A stretch of 64,000 nucleotides of DNA from Symbiodinium natans (GCA_905221605.1 CAJNDS010002672.1:88556-152555), one strand, 5' to 3'; shown: positions 1-11,823, numbered from the stretch's first letter. The notes: generated by a model from the letters alone, not told the origin. Program-made: numbers and translations.

Positions 1-1
1 G

Positions 2-532
2 CTATCCGACAACGGTCGCATTCGAGGTAAGGTGAACGTGACGAACGAGACGACGATCACGTGCTCCATTGTGTCAATGGAAGATCCTATTCGTGGGATC
101 GCAAGCAACACGGAGTTTTCAGTTCCAGTCTATGAGTTTGCGTACGGCAAGCAGACGATGTTCTTTCAGTTCTACGGCTTACAGCAGCACCCAGAAAGTA
201 GCCAGATACCCCGGCAGCCGAGCAGCGCAAATCTCAGCGGCTTTCGGCTGGAATGCGATCCGGAATGTCCTTGGCTTTCTGTCAACCCCTCGTCTGGCAA
301 CCTGCTTTCCGAGCCGGCCCAGTGGTTAAAGGTGACCTTCCCCCAAGACATGAAAGCACAGGTTCAGGCCTTGTCTGGGATGCCCTCTTGCAGCTGTCAA
401 GTTCTGGCGATTCCGGGAGACTCGACAGATGTCGTCAGCACGAAGTTTCTGGTTGCGCAAGCTCGCTTTTGGAGGGCGGGACACTGGGAGGTGCCTCAGA
501 TCACTGGTCGTGTCCAGCTTGAGATTGACGAC
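2..532 (+). CDS. Exon of large Cys-rich secreted/surface-type protein (5' partial)
   Basis: The frame is open from the left window edge (position 2) to a stop at 575, so this is an internal exon whose beginning lies outside the window. It encodes a beta-rich, Cys-containing sequence with the motifs FRLECDPECPWLSVNPSSGN and CSCQVLAI. The piece LSVNPSSGNLLSEPA resembles the 'L-x-L-D-P-x-T-G-x-I-S-G-T-P' signature of putative Ig (He_PIG) repeats, and the next exon carries a better copy. The right boundary is uncertain: I place it at the GT of GAC|GTACCT (533), but other donors nearby are possible. It belongs with the exons at 1510, 2680 and 3596. Function is unknown; an extracellular adhesive role is only an inference. 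Confidence 0.55.
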
Positions 533-1509
533 GTACCTCTTCTGGAGTTTTTGGGACCATGCCTTAGTCTCCTTTGAGAGCATCGTTGTTCATGTGCATG
601 TGTGGCTCTGTACCAACGCCAGGGCCGGTATCATAGATTCCTGCATCGCTCCTGCATCTAGTAGGCTCAACAACGGTTCTTCACGAAACCAATGTGCAGA
701 GTCGTAGATGCTGCAACAGCTGCGATCTGAATTTGCCACCACGTGATGTGTGAAGGAACCCTTTGACCGAAGTACTTGTCGCAAAGGCTTGCAAAGGCTT
801 GCAAAGGCTTGCAAAGGCCACTGCCGTGGTAGCGCCGGTGTTCCGAATGCCCACCGCCTTTTTCCAGAACTTCTTCCGGGATGTGACCGGGATGTGTAGA
901 CTTGGCAAGCCTCAAGTGCTGTTCTGGCTACACTCTAGCTAGAGCTGTAGAGGCTGCATCAATCGAGACACATCGCAAGCTTGGGCTTTGCCCATCCAAG
1001 AATCGGGTTCATGGAAATGAACTCGAAAAGACGTTTTGCATTTTCAGAGCCGCAGATAGAGAAATGTGGCCGTGCCCTGCGGAAGACACGATCTAACCCG
1101 AAACGTTGCACTTGAGTGCGGCCTTGATGAGTCGAAGCGTCCAATAGCCGACAGCATGCGAGCCAATCCTTCACTGGGATGATCAACGCCAGCGCGTGCC
1201 GCCTCAGATCAGGTGGAGTCCGGTAAGCCTCTGCCATGCAAGTCAGGAAGGGCGATTTCAGAAACCAATCCGCCTCGCCGTTGCCAGGAAAGGTAGCTCC
1301 TTCAAGGGTGAGGGGAGCGGGGCGCGGGGAGCAAGCAGAGGCAGATGCGGGGGGCTGGGTGGTGGGGGGGTTGGGGTGGATGTGGTTGGATGCGGTACTC
1401 CCCAGACGGCGATACGGTGAGGCCTCCACGGATTAATTATGCCCAGCCGATCTTGTCCCGAAAAGTAGCCCAACTGGAGATCGGCACAATGAAACCTGCG
1501 CGATGCAAG
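533..1509 (+). other. Putative intron 1 of the left-edge gene
   Basis: This non-coding stretch has stops in the flanking frame and no long open frame of convincing composition. It contains a four-copy decamer repeat at 781-818 and a G-rich patch around 1310-1390. It has no telomere-type heptamers, unlike introns to the right of the scaffold gap. Both ends are approximate. Confidence 0.4.
781..818. repeat. Tandem decamer, 4 copies
   Basis: GCAAAGGCTT is repeated head to tail, with the last copy diverging at its end. It lies within the first putative intron. Confidence 0.85.
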
Positions 1510-1872
1510 GACCTGAGTTCCGTTGGTACAATCGTTCCGGCCATGATTTGCAGCTCCCGGTGGTCGAGGAAGTGAAGTCGGGAAAGAAGTTCGTCGTGCC
1601 GGAGGCGATCCCACCAAACATTTTGGATGTCAAGTGCACAGTGGAGAAAGAACGTCTCGAGCTCACGTGGTCGCGAATTACTGGTGACGTGATGCTGCAA
1701 GGCGAGACCGCCTTTCGCTTGGACCCGTTCACTGGTACCATCTCTGGGACTCCTTCGATCAGGTTTTCTTCGCTCGAGGCTTCGTCCCTACTAGGCCGCG
1801 CTGAAGTGAACATCAAGTGCGAAGTGGCACTTGGAGGCGGAATGGAAATCTTTTTGGCAGTTCTAAAGTTCT
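1510..1872 (+). CDS. Exon with He_PIG-like Ig repeat motif, same gene
   Basis: A long open frame runs to a stop at 1872-1874. It contains PEFRWYNRSGHDLQ, then a beta-rich segment with the motif FRLDPFTGTISGTPS. That is a close match to the putative Ig-domain (He_PIG) signature found in large extracellular proteins. The acceptor is taken as GCAAG|GACCTG at 1509/1510, but upstream in-frame acceptors cannot be excluded. The donor must lie before 1872 and is not resolved. The neighbouring exon to the left carries a weaker copy of the same signature, so the full protein probably has several such repeats. Confidence 0.5.
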
Positions 1873-2057
1873 AAACAATGAATGAAGTAATGCTGTGCTC
1901 TTTCATGCATCTCGCTGGCAGGGCCCCTCTATGAGAAAGCCCTGCCAACGGCTATCGTGCATGTTCTGATTCGTGATGATGTATGCTGGGAGCCAAGCCG
2001 AATTGGACGAGTGTGTGTAGCAAAATTGTGATGGTGCCGTGCTGGCTTGCATCTTGC

Positions 2058-2150
<93 letters not shown>

Positions 2151-2679
2151 GTCTGCTGTGGTAGTTCATCCGGGACCATCTATGTTCTGCTTTCTGCCTA
2201 CAATAGTTTGCGGCAATCACGAAGCTCCTCCCTCGTTGACATTTGCATCTCTTGTTGAAATTCTGGGGAGGGTTTGGGACGGGGGTGGTCATATGGGCCA
2301 GTGACAGCATTCTCGGATGGTTTCCAAGTACTGGTCGTATTGTTGCCGGGCCAAAGTGGAAAAGCGATAGGCCCCCCCGAAGACGCGATTAATAAGGACC
2401 TCGTTGTTTCACGTGTAGTTTCGTTGCCCGGAAGTTTTGTCAGATGCCCACATCAAAATTCATCACGTTACACATCGCCAAACACAAAAACTGCAGGCAT
2501 CACAAATGAGGAAAGCAAACTACCACATGACACCACGTCAGCAACACATGTCGTCTACTTGTGTGTGTTTCGGATAGTCGTTGTGGTAGCACTTCACACG
2601 GTTTTGTGCTGCTTTGCTTGGATGGCTGATCCACAGTCGGTGCATGATGGTGTGTGTATGTGTGTCCCGCTTCTGCAAG
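1873..2679 (+). other. Putative intron 2 with long GT microsatellite
   Basis: The stretch between two open exon frames holds a pure GT run at about 2059-2149. The rest is unique sequence without telomeric heptamers. I see no supported gene; the frames running through it on either strand owe their length to the dinucleotide repeat. Confidence 0.4.
2059..2149. repeat. (GT)n microsatellite, about 45 units
   Basis: Uninterrupted GT dinucleotides inside the second putative intron. Apparent Cys-Val or Thr-His proteins across it are artefacts of the repeat. Confidence 0.97.
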
Positions 2680-3095
2680 ATCTCGCGTGGCCAAGGTTGG
2701 GTGCCTCGCGATGTGTTCGGGACTTGGGGAAGCAGTCGTGGGTCGATCTTGACCGAACAAAAGTGCATCGACACTTGCAAGAGCCAGCGCCAGTGTGCCG
2801 CTTTCTACTTTACCACTTCCCGGACGCCTCGGTGTTGGCTCTTGAGCACGCCGGATTCATACTCGCCTTCGTACGAGCCAGAGTCGGCTACACACCGCGC
2901 CTTGGTTCGGGTGAATAACTGTTCAGAGGCGGAGACCGGCCTCAATATTTCGATCCCAGAAGCGCAGTACCTCCAGGGCGAGTTCTCTGTGACGAACATG
3001 CACCACCACGAGCCCACCTACTTTCGTGCAGGACCCAATGTGGAACGACAGCTGGTTCTGGCCCGAGGGCCTGATGTGCAATCAACCAACCACGA
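2680..3095 (+). CDS. Exon encoding a PAN/apple-like domain, same gene
   Basis: The frame contains a Cys-spaced segment, QKCIDTCKSQRQCAAFYF, followed by CWLLSTPDS. This is the C-x3-C-x5-C-x-x-F-x-F pattern with a downstream C-x-L typical of PAN/apple-type domains (protein or carbohydrate binding). After it comes a beta-rich stretch containing NISIPEAQYLQGEFSV. The left boundary follows TTCTGCAAG (2679); a second AG at 2695 is equally possible. The right boundary CACGA|GTGTGA at 3095/3096 is chosen because its phase fits the next exon (GA + G gives GAG). A later exon carries a second apple-like segment. Confidence 0.55.
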
Positions 3096-3595
3096 GTGTG
3101 AACAGTTGCTGACGGCAATTAAGAAGATTTCTGTTCATTGTTGTATCATGCGGTGTTTCTTGTTGACACCAAGCATGGGAAGGGATTCAGCTGGAAGCTA
3201 TGGGTTTCTTACATTGTTTTACACCACGACCCCTTGTCTCCAACTTGAGCTTGTCTCCTATTCTGTCTGGTGGGATGTTTCCAAGCTTGTCTCCCAGTTT
3301 GTCTGGTGGTCCGTGCTGAAGGAAGCTTGTCTCCTAGCCTGCGTGGTGTCGAATCTTTCTACCAGCTTGGCTCCACTCATCTCGCTGTGGTGGCATGCCG
3401 GCATGGCGTCAAATTGCTCATGCCCGTCTGTTTTTTTTCTCTCCGATGTAAGCATCTTGGGGAGGTCTTTGTCATACCGGAGGTTTGGGAACAGTGGGCG
3501 ACAGGGTGGGTTGCAGACACGCTTTTTGATCAGATTGTACTTTCTGGGGTCTGCTGTTAAAGACGTGCTAAGTACTACTTCGGGGCATAGCTCAG
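3096..3595 (+). other. Putative intron 3 with a triplicated motif
   Basis: GT donor at 3096 and CTCAG acceptor at 3595. Inside are three diverged copies of AGCTTGTCTCC followed by a TGTCTGGTGG-type tail (about 3248-3274, 3284-3310, 3323-3350), spaced about 36-40 bp apart. No telomeric repeats are present. Confidence 0.5.
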
Positions 3596-6500
3596 GTCTA
3601 CTTGGGTCCTCCTGCACACCAACTCATCCGATTATGAGGATGAAGAGTCCGGCAACGCGCCCGAGTTCTTTGGGCAAGTGATTGGTTGCATCCATTCTGA
3701 CCTGGTCTCGAACGTTTTCTCTCATGGGGAAGAGGCCTTTCAATTGAACCTGCAGGAAAAGGAGGTGCAGGACGTGGACGAGAAGGATAGACCTGGACTA
3801 AACCTATCCGCAGTCGCGTCTTTGACCTTGCCTTCATGTCCAAAGCCTGATGAGGATTTCATCTATGGGACAGAAGAGCGACCTGATTTGTATTCTTTGC
3901 ACCCTTGCGAATGCTTTGGTGCTGCCTTTGCAGATGAAGCACCTGTGACTGAAACCTCTGATGTAGCTGTACCCAAGGATGCAGCTGGTACATTCAACGT
4001 GGGACCGGTTCCAGACATCAAGCTTCTTCAAGGCCCTTACACCTGTGAAGAAAACGCTCAAATAGCACGTTTTCAGGATGTGGGCCTGTCGGACTGCCAG
4101 CAAAATTGCGAGTCAAGCCCCGACTGTAAGTTCTACATCTTTGGCGAGGCTTCGGATGATTGCACTTTGTACAAGAGCTGCGACTACATACAGCACGTTG
4201 GCCTGCAGATCGTGAACAGCTTGTACGGTAAATCCCCGAAGTCTTCGTCATTCTGTAGAATTGCCGACCCGGAGGGGTGCTGGGCAAACATCAGGCGCCG
4301 AAGTATGCTGAGTTTTAAGCCTTCAGACCTTCCTGAATGCCTCTTCCAGATGCAGCTTGACGCGTGTGATGCTCTCCAACTTCTTCATGGACAAGTCGAC
4401 GGCACTTGCACGCGCTGCCTGTACATTGATGCGTCAACTCCATTTGCAAGCAAGGGGCTGACCAAAGTACCACTTCCGGAGACCTTTCCTTCGGGCGCGC
4501 AGCTTGTGGCGACATGCAACGATACGTCCAGGATGTTTGCCAAACAAGAAGGGGACCTAGTGTGGGAAGGGATGGAGAAGCCGGCGAACTTCGTATGTGT
4601 TAGCGGAAAGTGGGAAGGCTCCCCAGGCCCGGGGCAATCCTTGGCGAACCTGATGTGTGAGAGATGCATCCAAGTGGGATCGCCAAGACTTCAGCTGTTG
4701 TCACGCATCTCTATGCCGGAGGTCTTCTTCTTGGAGCACAGAAAAGTACACGTGACATACCCCTTTGCGTCACCAGGCTGCACTTCTGCCGTCCAGCAAA
4801 CTCAGGCTCGTTTGCGCTCAACGTCGTCGGAGATGTATGTGGTCATGGCTAAAGAGAAAAGGCAACACAAGCTTTCGCTTCAGCCGAACGCTGATGAGGA
4901 TACTGACACTGTATCCCCGCATTGGTACACTACCCGCAACGGAGAGCTGAACACAGATGTGATCGGACTCGCGCAAATCCGGGAATTTCCAGACCATGAC
5001 TTGTACGTTGTGGAAGGCTCCTCGAGCGTTGCTACGTGGACCTTGCAAAACAACGGGTTGCTGAAATCCTCGGATGGAAAGCGGTGTGCTCTGGCTGTGG
5101 ATAATGCCATCCGTGCCGTCGACTGCCCAGAACAACCTGGCGAGGAGTTTCGATGGTACCTTGCCGGCGGCGATTGCATTCTCGATATTTTTATGGCCAA
5201 TACTGCAGCGAAGCTTTGGTCTGTCAAAGCGGAGACCGTTTCTAAAGATTTCGTCTCGTTGGGTCACCTGGCCTTTCGCCCAGGACACTCCAGTTTGCAC
5301 GGAGCTTCGCTATTTGGAAGCTGTGAGGCATCCATATCCGTAGATGCAAATGAATCTGACGTCCCAAGTGACCTTGCTCCACTTGATCTGCAAGTCGAAA
5401 GTGCAGAAGAACTTTCCGTGAAGGAAAGAGCGGCTTACACCCATGTACCTGCACTGGCTGTTTATGATGGTGTGGAACACTTCCAGCAAAGATACCCGAT
5501 CTTCATTGCCTTGCCAGGCCAGGGGAATGCCAAGAACACGAACACGACGGTTGTCGCACACAAGGTCGCAGTGCAAGCCCAACTTGTAGCCTCGAAATGG
5601 CCCACAAACCAAGACCGGAAAGCCGATCTGCTCAACCTGAACTGCCCGGCATGGCTTCAGAAGTTCACGCATGTCAACCCAGCGATCGCTGCAAACTCAG
5701 CCAGTGGTGGCATTGCTATGCCAGAGCTGATGAACATCTACCAAGACACTTTCTACCCCGCTTCGCGGTACTCAAATCCTACCGGCATGCCCTTTGACTG
5801 CGATTTGTCTGATCATTCTGAATACGTTGGTGTGGACAGGTGCATGCGCTTCGGTTTTCTGAGCGTGACGCCTAATGGGGGGGTTTGGGGTTTGCGTTGT
5901 CCGCCTGGCTCCGTGGTGGCATCGGACAATTCCATGATGCCGTATTGCCTCCAGCTTGGCGCCAACATGGGTCCAGAGCAAGAATTCCAAAGCTTTTCTG
6001 GATCGATGGATTGTCCGGCGGGCAGTGCAGTCAGTGGGTGGTACAACTTGCCTGGAATTCCGGTGAAAGCGAACAGTTCAAATGGCCCCGGTAATTTCAC
6101 CGGAACTCGTCTGTGGTGTCGCTCTACACCACTGCTGTCATCATGTGAGCAGCCCACCGCAGCCTGGTGTCAGACCCCAGGAGTTGTGGTGAGTGTCAGC
6201 TTTGACTCCAATCAGTTCAAGCTTGGCTGCTGCCAGGTGCAAAGGCGTTTGGGCATGGCGCTGGGTGAATACACGTCTCTCAGTGAGACAACGAATTCTG
6301 CTGGCTATTACTGCCCAGCCAGGATAGACAACACGGGCGCGCCAATCTATTCCAAGGCCTTCATTGCCAGCCTGGGTGAACCAGAGAATTCATCCCAGAA
6401 AAACGGATGGACAGTAAAATGGGACAGATGGAAGGAACGCTGGCTGCTGGAAGACCCTGAAGGGACTGCCACCGCGTTCTTGCCTGGATCAGCATTGTCG

Positions 6501-8696
6501 CCAGCGTGGATAAATGCATCCGGCTTCAGTTTCTCAGCAACCTTTATTGAGCCTCTCACTGCAGCCTACCTGACCCAACAGAAGCCAGATGGTCCTTTCC
6601 CGAAGCAGAAGCCTACTATGCCCAAGCTGGTGCCGTTCCGTTCAGAGCAGCCAGACTACAAGGAGTATTGCGATCCAGCTTTTTTGGAAGATCCTTCTCA
6701 ATATCCGGCGGCTGAGTCGATGGCCGAGACCAACCCTTGCTATCATGTCTTCAACTCCATGCCAGCGAATTTGGATCCAGAGGTTGATTTACCGAAGGGT
6801 ATCACCGAACAGTCGTTTTGGCAGTGCAGTGAGCGAAGCAAGAGACGGACCTTCATGAGCGCACAGACTCAGATCAATTTGGGTCAGGAGGGAAGAGAGA
6901 TCGATGAGAAATTGAGCTGGTGGGGGAAAGTGAAGCTGACGGCTGAACTTGCTGGAGCCATTCTTGGAATGATCCCTTGGGGAAGCTGGTCCGCGCCGAA
7001 TGAGAAAAGTGCCGAAATTGCGCAAGAGAATGTCAAGGAAAAGGTGGAAGAGGAGGTGAAGAAGACCGTGTCGCAAAAGATCAAAGCGTTCTGGAAAGAA
7101 AAGCTCGCGAACAAGGAGTGGTGGTCCACTGGCTTGAAGAATCTCAAGGAGAGCACCATGAAGAACATCACCAATGGCGGGGCTTCCTATGCTTTTAAAA
7201 AGGCTGGGAAGAACAAGGTTTGGGACAAGATCACCGCGTTCCCCGGCAAATGGTCGGCGCCCGGAGCTCCGAACCCTCCAAGCCCGGGACAGTGGGAGAA
7301 CATGTCTGAGGAGCTCATCAAACAGACGGTCCCGGAGCTGAATGGGGACTACGACAAGGACATGCAATCACTGGCTGATGCGAGCTGGAAAGATTGCCTT
7401 CCGTTGCAGTTTGGCCTTTCCAAGGTGATGTGCGACCTGTTCTGCATTCAGGATTCTGTTCGTGCTGGCACCTCAGCTGTGCTCAGCAGTTTGCAGGACT
7501 CGCATGCGGTCTTGATGACGAACATGCAAGCATTGCTGAACTACCAGACGCAGTTGTTGCTTTGGACCATCGGTTCAGTGCTCCAGCCCCAAGAGGCAAA
7601 GAAAGCTGAAGCCGACGTACTCTCCGCACCAGCACTCTTGGATGGAATGCGTCAGTTGGATTTGACCCACTTGACCTCTGAAGGGCTCAATTTGGGCTTG
7701 GAGGTGTTGGATTGGCACAAGACAACTGGGGATCAGCTTCTTTCTCGTATGGCTGGGATGTTCATCAATGTCTCCCTGCAAAATTGGCCCCACCGTCGCC
7801 AAGCTATGAAGGGCATGCTGCATCATTATGAAAGAAGCCTTCATGAACGCCTTGGTGCGTCTGCTTCCTCTGCCCCTCAAAAGCAGATGAACCGCAAGCT
7901 GGAGCACTTGCGTGATCAAAGCTTTGGTCAGCGCGAAGCGGCGCACGCCGTGAAGTCTTTGCAGGCACACTCCTCGCCGCGTATGATGTCGTGGAATGAC
8001 CCAGCTTCTGTAAGTGCTTGGATGTCAATCCTGGAGTCGTTTCTGCGGTGTCACGAGAAACACGACGCCTTCACCATGCTACATTTGAAGGCATTAGACC
8101 AGGTGGAGTACGCCGTCACTTTGGCCAAGAACTTCTCGCGGTGTGAAGGTGCAGACACCGTGGCGTTGCGGGAGTCGTGGCAGCGAGCCATGAGGGCTGA
8201 GGAGCGGAGTAACGAGGCACTGTTGGAAGCATGGTCTGCCAGCATCGCGACTTCGGAGCATCTCGGCCTTGTCATGGACCAAGGCTTCCTTTCCCACCTG
8301 GTGGCCAACCTGGAGTTTTCTGAAGAGGGTCCCTTGGAAAGGTGTGAGAATGGGACTCGAATTGCTCAGCGCCTCTACGGGCATGCGGTCTCAGTGGCGG
8401 TATCCGCTTTGCAGCCTCTGGCACTCCAATTGAACACGTTTCAGGTACTGGCTACCTACCAGGAGTACCAGTTGAAGCACCGGAAGTTACGCTACATTCC
8501 TCTAAACTTGGATACATCAGAGCTCAAGACTGTCTTGGCCGACATCTCGAACCCAAAGACACCAAATGGTCGAGCATTGGCCTTGAGGGCCGTGAAGACT
8601 TTAGGGAAGCAAATGTGTCCGGAGATTCTGAGGGCGGCTGATGACGCTGTCGAGTTCCTACAACCAGAAGAAGCGAGCCTTCTTCTATTATCCTGA
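3596..8696 (+). CDS. Large terminal exon: Cys-rich extracellular-type protein with apple-like and lectin-like segments
   Basis: An open frame of about 1,700 codons ends in TGA at 8694-8696. The frame is open from the acceptor CTCAG|GTCT at 3595/3596, and the stop just upstream (3588) sets the limit. At 4035-4200 lies an apple/PAN-like segment (CEENAQIARF, then DCQQNCESSPDCKFYIF). At about 4990-5230 a stretch with LKSSDGKRCALAVDN and FRWYLAGGDCI recalls beta-trefoil lectin repeats. At 5795-6260 there are many paired Cys with Trp/Gly (VWGLRCPPGS, then AVSGWYNLPG). From about 6890 the chain becomes Lys/Glu-rich and helical (VKEKVEEEVKKTVSQKIK) and stays helical, with few Cys, to the end. I see no C-terminal membrane anchor. 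Codon use is mixed, less GC-biased at third positions than the GOGAT exons further right. No family was recognised over the full length. Confidence 0.8.
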
Positions 8697-8900
8697 GGAG
8701 ATACTTACTTTTCTCATTATGTTGTTTGGCCAATGAGCCGACAGATTCCCGATCCGACTATGATATGAAACATTACGACAATGATTTAATGGATGCGCGT
8801 TTTGGAAGTTCCCTTTGGCACACGACTCTCTTCTATTCCCAAATATAATTCAGGGAATTTGTATTGGAAATTCAAAAAACTTGAACGAGGATCCTTAAGG
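8697..8900. other. 3' flank of the large gene; nothing recognised
   Basis: AT-richer unique sequence between the stop codon and the assembly gap. No supported gene, repeat or obvious polyadenylation motif. Confidence 0.5.
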
Positions 8901-9000
8901 NNNNNNNNNNNNNNNNNNNNNNNNNNNNNNNNNNNNNNNNNNNNNNNNNNNNNNNNNNNNNNNNNNNNNNNNNNNNNNNNNNNNNNNNNNNNNNNNNNNN
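8901..9000. other. Assembly gap (100 N)
   Basis: Exactly 100 N, the usual placeholder for a gap of unknown size. Linkage between the left gene and everything to the right depends on the scaffolding. Confidence 0.99.
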
Positions 9001-9063
9001 ACGCACGCACGCCCGCACGCCCGCACGCCCGCACGCCCGCACGCACGCACGCATGCACGCACG

Positions 9064-9154
<91 letters not shown>

Positions 9155-9510
9155 CCACACACACACACACACACCACACACCACACACACCACACACCAC
9201 CACACACACCACACTCACCACACACACCACACACACCACACACACCACACACACCACACACACCAAAACCACAACACCACACACCAACACACACCACCAC
9301 ACACCCACACACACACACACACAACCAACACCACACACACACCACAAAACACACACACCACACCACACACACACCACACACCACACCACCACCACAACAC
9401 ACACCCACACACACACACCACACACACACACACAACACACACACAACACACCACACACACACACACACACACACCACACACACACCACACCACACACACA
9501 CACACATATA
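9001..9510. repeat. CA-rich low-complexity tract
   Basis: GCACGC-type units grade into a pure (CA)n run (about 9066-9152), then degenerate CACACAC/ACCAC sequence, ending in a short TA run. Open frames on both strands here are repeat artefacts. Confidence 0.97.
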
Positions 9511-9748
9511 TATATTAATAGACTTATACAGGTCTATGCTTGGCCAGGTGGTGAACAGCAGATCTGTACGAGGACCCCCCCCCCCCCCCCAGTTCCCCTG
9601 GAGCCCTAAACCCTAAACCCAAAACCCCAAAACCCTAAAACCCGAAACCCTAGAGCCAGAGAGTCCCGGAATCCCCTTGAAGGCTTTTGGGGGTGTTCTA
9701 GGGTGTTCGGGGTTTTTGGTCTGAGAGTGGTTTCATGGGCCCTTATAA

Positions 9749-9860
9749 CATGCTCCCTTACCTCCTTTGAAGGCTTCCGATGTGTGGGCCCTTAATTTCT
9801 ACACGGTGTGTAAGGGGTATTTCAGGGATCCCATGTAAGGGCCCCTACTAAGGGACCATG
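9749..9860. mobile_element. MITE-like inverted-repeat element, family 3
   Basis: It starts CATGCTCCCTTACCT and ends TAAGGGACCATG, which are inverted copies of each other. Related copies are at 34751-34852 and 55311-55426. No coding capacity, so it is a non-autonomous element if mobile. Confidence 0.6.
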
Positions 9861-10012
9861 CAACTACCCCAAGACTATCGGGCTTGGGGGGGGGGGGGGT
9901 ATGTGGATGATGCCCGGACTTCCCCCGCATAGCCCAGGTGATCCGAAGACGCCCGAAAAGGTAGAAGCTTTTCGTGTGGGATATTGCGAAACCCCAAACC
10001 CTACAATGGACC

Positions 10013-10137
10013 CTAAACCTTAAACCCTAAACCCTAGGCCCTAAAACTAAACCCTAAACCCTAAACCCTAAACCCTAAACCCTAAACCCTAAACCCTAAA
10101 CCCTAAACCCTAAACCCTAAACCCTAAACCCTAAACC
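10013..10137. repeat. (CCCTAAA)n array
   Basis: About 16 units, nearly perfect after 10050, immediately left of the coding island at 10182. Confidence 0.95.
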
Positions 10138-10181
10138 TTCTCCTTTCATCCCTGTCCTTCTGCCCCCCCTTCTTTGCGCAG

Positions 10182-10250
10182 GTCATCACGACCCTGACTG
10201 GTGTGGACCGAGCCCAGGCTGAGCTCAACAAGCGCTACGGCCTCATCAAG
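10182..10250 (+). CDS. Putative mini-exon, unidentified gene
   Basis: A GC-rich island sits between a C-rich array on the left and a G-rich array on the right. The acceptor is TTTGCGCAG|GTC. Open codons give VITTLTGVDRAQAELNKRYG and onward. The donor is ambiguous: AAG|GATTCC (GA type, identical to a GOGAT donor at 58653) or CAG|GCTGAG (GC type). No family recognised. Confidence 0.5.
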
Positions 10251-10263
10251 GATTCCCGAAAGG

Positions 10264-10590
10264 GGTTTAGGGTTTGGGTTTAGGGGTTTAGGGTTTAGGG
10301 TTTAGGGGTTTGGGGTGTAGGGTGTCGGGTGTAGGGTTTAGGGGTTTAGGGGTTTAGGGGTTTAGGGGTTTAGGGGTTTAGGGGTTTAGGGGTTTAGGGG
10401 TTTAGGGGTTTAGGGGTTTAGGGGTTCAGGGGTTGAGGGGTTTAGGGGTTTAGGGGTTTAGGGGTTTAGGGGTTTAGGGGTTTAGGGGTTTAGGGGTTTA
10501 GTGGTTTAGGGTTTAGGGGTTTAGGGGTTTAGGGGTCTGGGGGTCTAGGTGTCTGGGGGTTTAGGGGTTTATGGGTTTAGGGTTTAGCGT
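10264..10590. repeat. (TTTAGGGG)n octamer array
   Basis: More than 25 copies of the eight-base variant GGGGTTTA, with a few GGTTCA or GGTTGA substitutions. It is directly right of the island at 10182. Confidence 0.95.
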
Positions 10591-10796
10591 ATAAGGAGCC
10601 CTGTGATACACGTTACCTAACAGGGGACCCTGCGAATTACTTGGAACAGCCATGTGGAGCCACAGGCCACAGGCAAGACTGAAAGAATGTGTCCCCTAGG
10701 GTTTGGGGTTTGGGGTTTAGGGTTTAGGGTCTTGAATATTGGATTTCGTGAACCGGTTCGTCAGTTAGGGGTCCGTTTCTCGGCGTCCTTGGGCAG

Positions 10797-10826
10797 GTGC
10801 TGCTAGATTCGAGCGGCGCCGTCAGC
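10797..10826 (+). CDS. Putative 30-nt mini-exon
   Basis: GGGCAG|GTG acceptor and GTCAGC|GTAAGA donor enclose ten open codons, VLLDSSGAVS. The strong GTAAGA donor supports it. A CCCTAAA array follows at 10853-10948. Confidence 0.4.
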
Positions 10827-10852
10827 GTAAGAAACAACGCTGTCCATTCAAG

Positions 10853-10948
10853 ACCCTAAACCCTAAACCCTAAACCCTAAACCCTAAACCCTAAACCCTA
10901 AACCCTAAACCCTAAACCCTAAACCCTAAACCCTAAACCCTAAACCCT
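10853..10948. repeat. (CCCTAAA)n array
   Basis: About 13 perfect units. Confidence 0.95.
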
Positions 10949-11338
10949 AGGAACCGAAAGGGTAGGTTAAGTCGTATCTTCTTGTGTGAAGTCGTATCTC
11001 GGGCGCGTGCACACTGGGGATTCGCGAATTCCAACATTGGTCAGAACCCACTTGCACCCCCAAGCAGAAATCTCATTCACGCTGACAAAAACGTGCTCCC
11101 CTCCCAGGCGTGCTCAAGTGCGCATTTTGCATGTGTGTCGAGAACATGCGCGTGCGGCGCGTGCACATTGCGGGAAAGGCTTCATTATATGTCTCGGTGA
11201 TGCGACTTTACGCGAGGTGATGTAACTTCGCTCGCAGCCGCGTGTCACTGGGGAGATGTGACTTCACACGCAAAGATGTGAGTTAACACTTCACACGCAA
11301 AGATGTGAGATAACCTAGCCCCTTGTACCGCTCCACAG

Positions 11339-11392
11339 GAGTTCAGCGAGCACGCCCGGCTCAGCGGCAAGGTCACCACCGCTTTCGAGAAA
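11339..11392 (+). CDS. Putative mini-exon, unidentified gene
   Basis: CTCCACAG|GAG acceptor and GAGAAA|GCAGCA donor (GC type, like the GOGAT exon at 63062). It reads EFSEHARLSGKVTTAFEK, a helix-like segment. Family unknown. Confidence 0.5.
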
Positions 11393-11644
11393 GCAGCAGC
11401 TCGGCCAACCTTTTGGTTCTCTCAGAGTCTTCTCATTGGGATACTTGGGAAGGTTTTTTTTTTCTCATAACTTTTTGGGTACCATAGTTCCTACAAGACA
11501 CAGCAAAAAAGTGTAGAACCCTTGAGCACTAAACCCTAAGCCCTTAACCCTGAACCCTAAACCCCAAACCCAAACCCTAAACCCCTAGACCCTCATCCCC
11601 CTTGACGACCCAACACCACCTTATTAAAGCCCTTCCGGCGCCAG

Positions 11645-11711
11645 GTGCAGAGGGCCTCTCACGCAGGGGAGATGCGCGTCGACCCCTCCCTGATGCCCCC
11701 CGGCCCTGTGG
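11645..11711 (+). CDS. Putative mini-exon, unidentified gene
   Basis: CGCCAG|GTG acceptor preceded by C-rich repeats, and GTGG|GTTTGG donor leading straight into TTTAGGG repeats. It reads VQRASHAGEMRVDPSLMPPG and onward. Confidence 0.5.
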
Positions 11712-11823
11712 GTTTGGGTTTAGGGTTTAGGGTTTCGGGTTTCGGGTTTCGGGTTTGGGGTTTAGGGGCACTGTTTGGAGTTGCGGTCTTTGTGGCGAGC
11801 TCCAGGTTTCAGAGGGGTTCAGG

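Noticed and set aside
1903-2310. His/Thr repeat protein on the minus strand
   Set aside because: Length comes only from the GT microsatellite in a putative intron.
8793-9616. Thr/His-rich or Cys/Val-rich proteins on either strand
   Set aside because: Translations of CA/GT microsatellite sequence and Ns.
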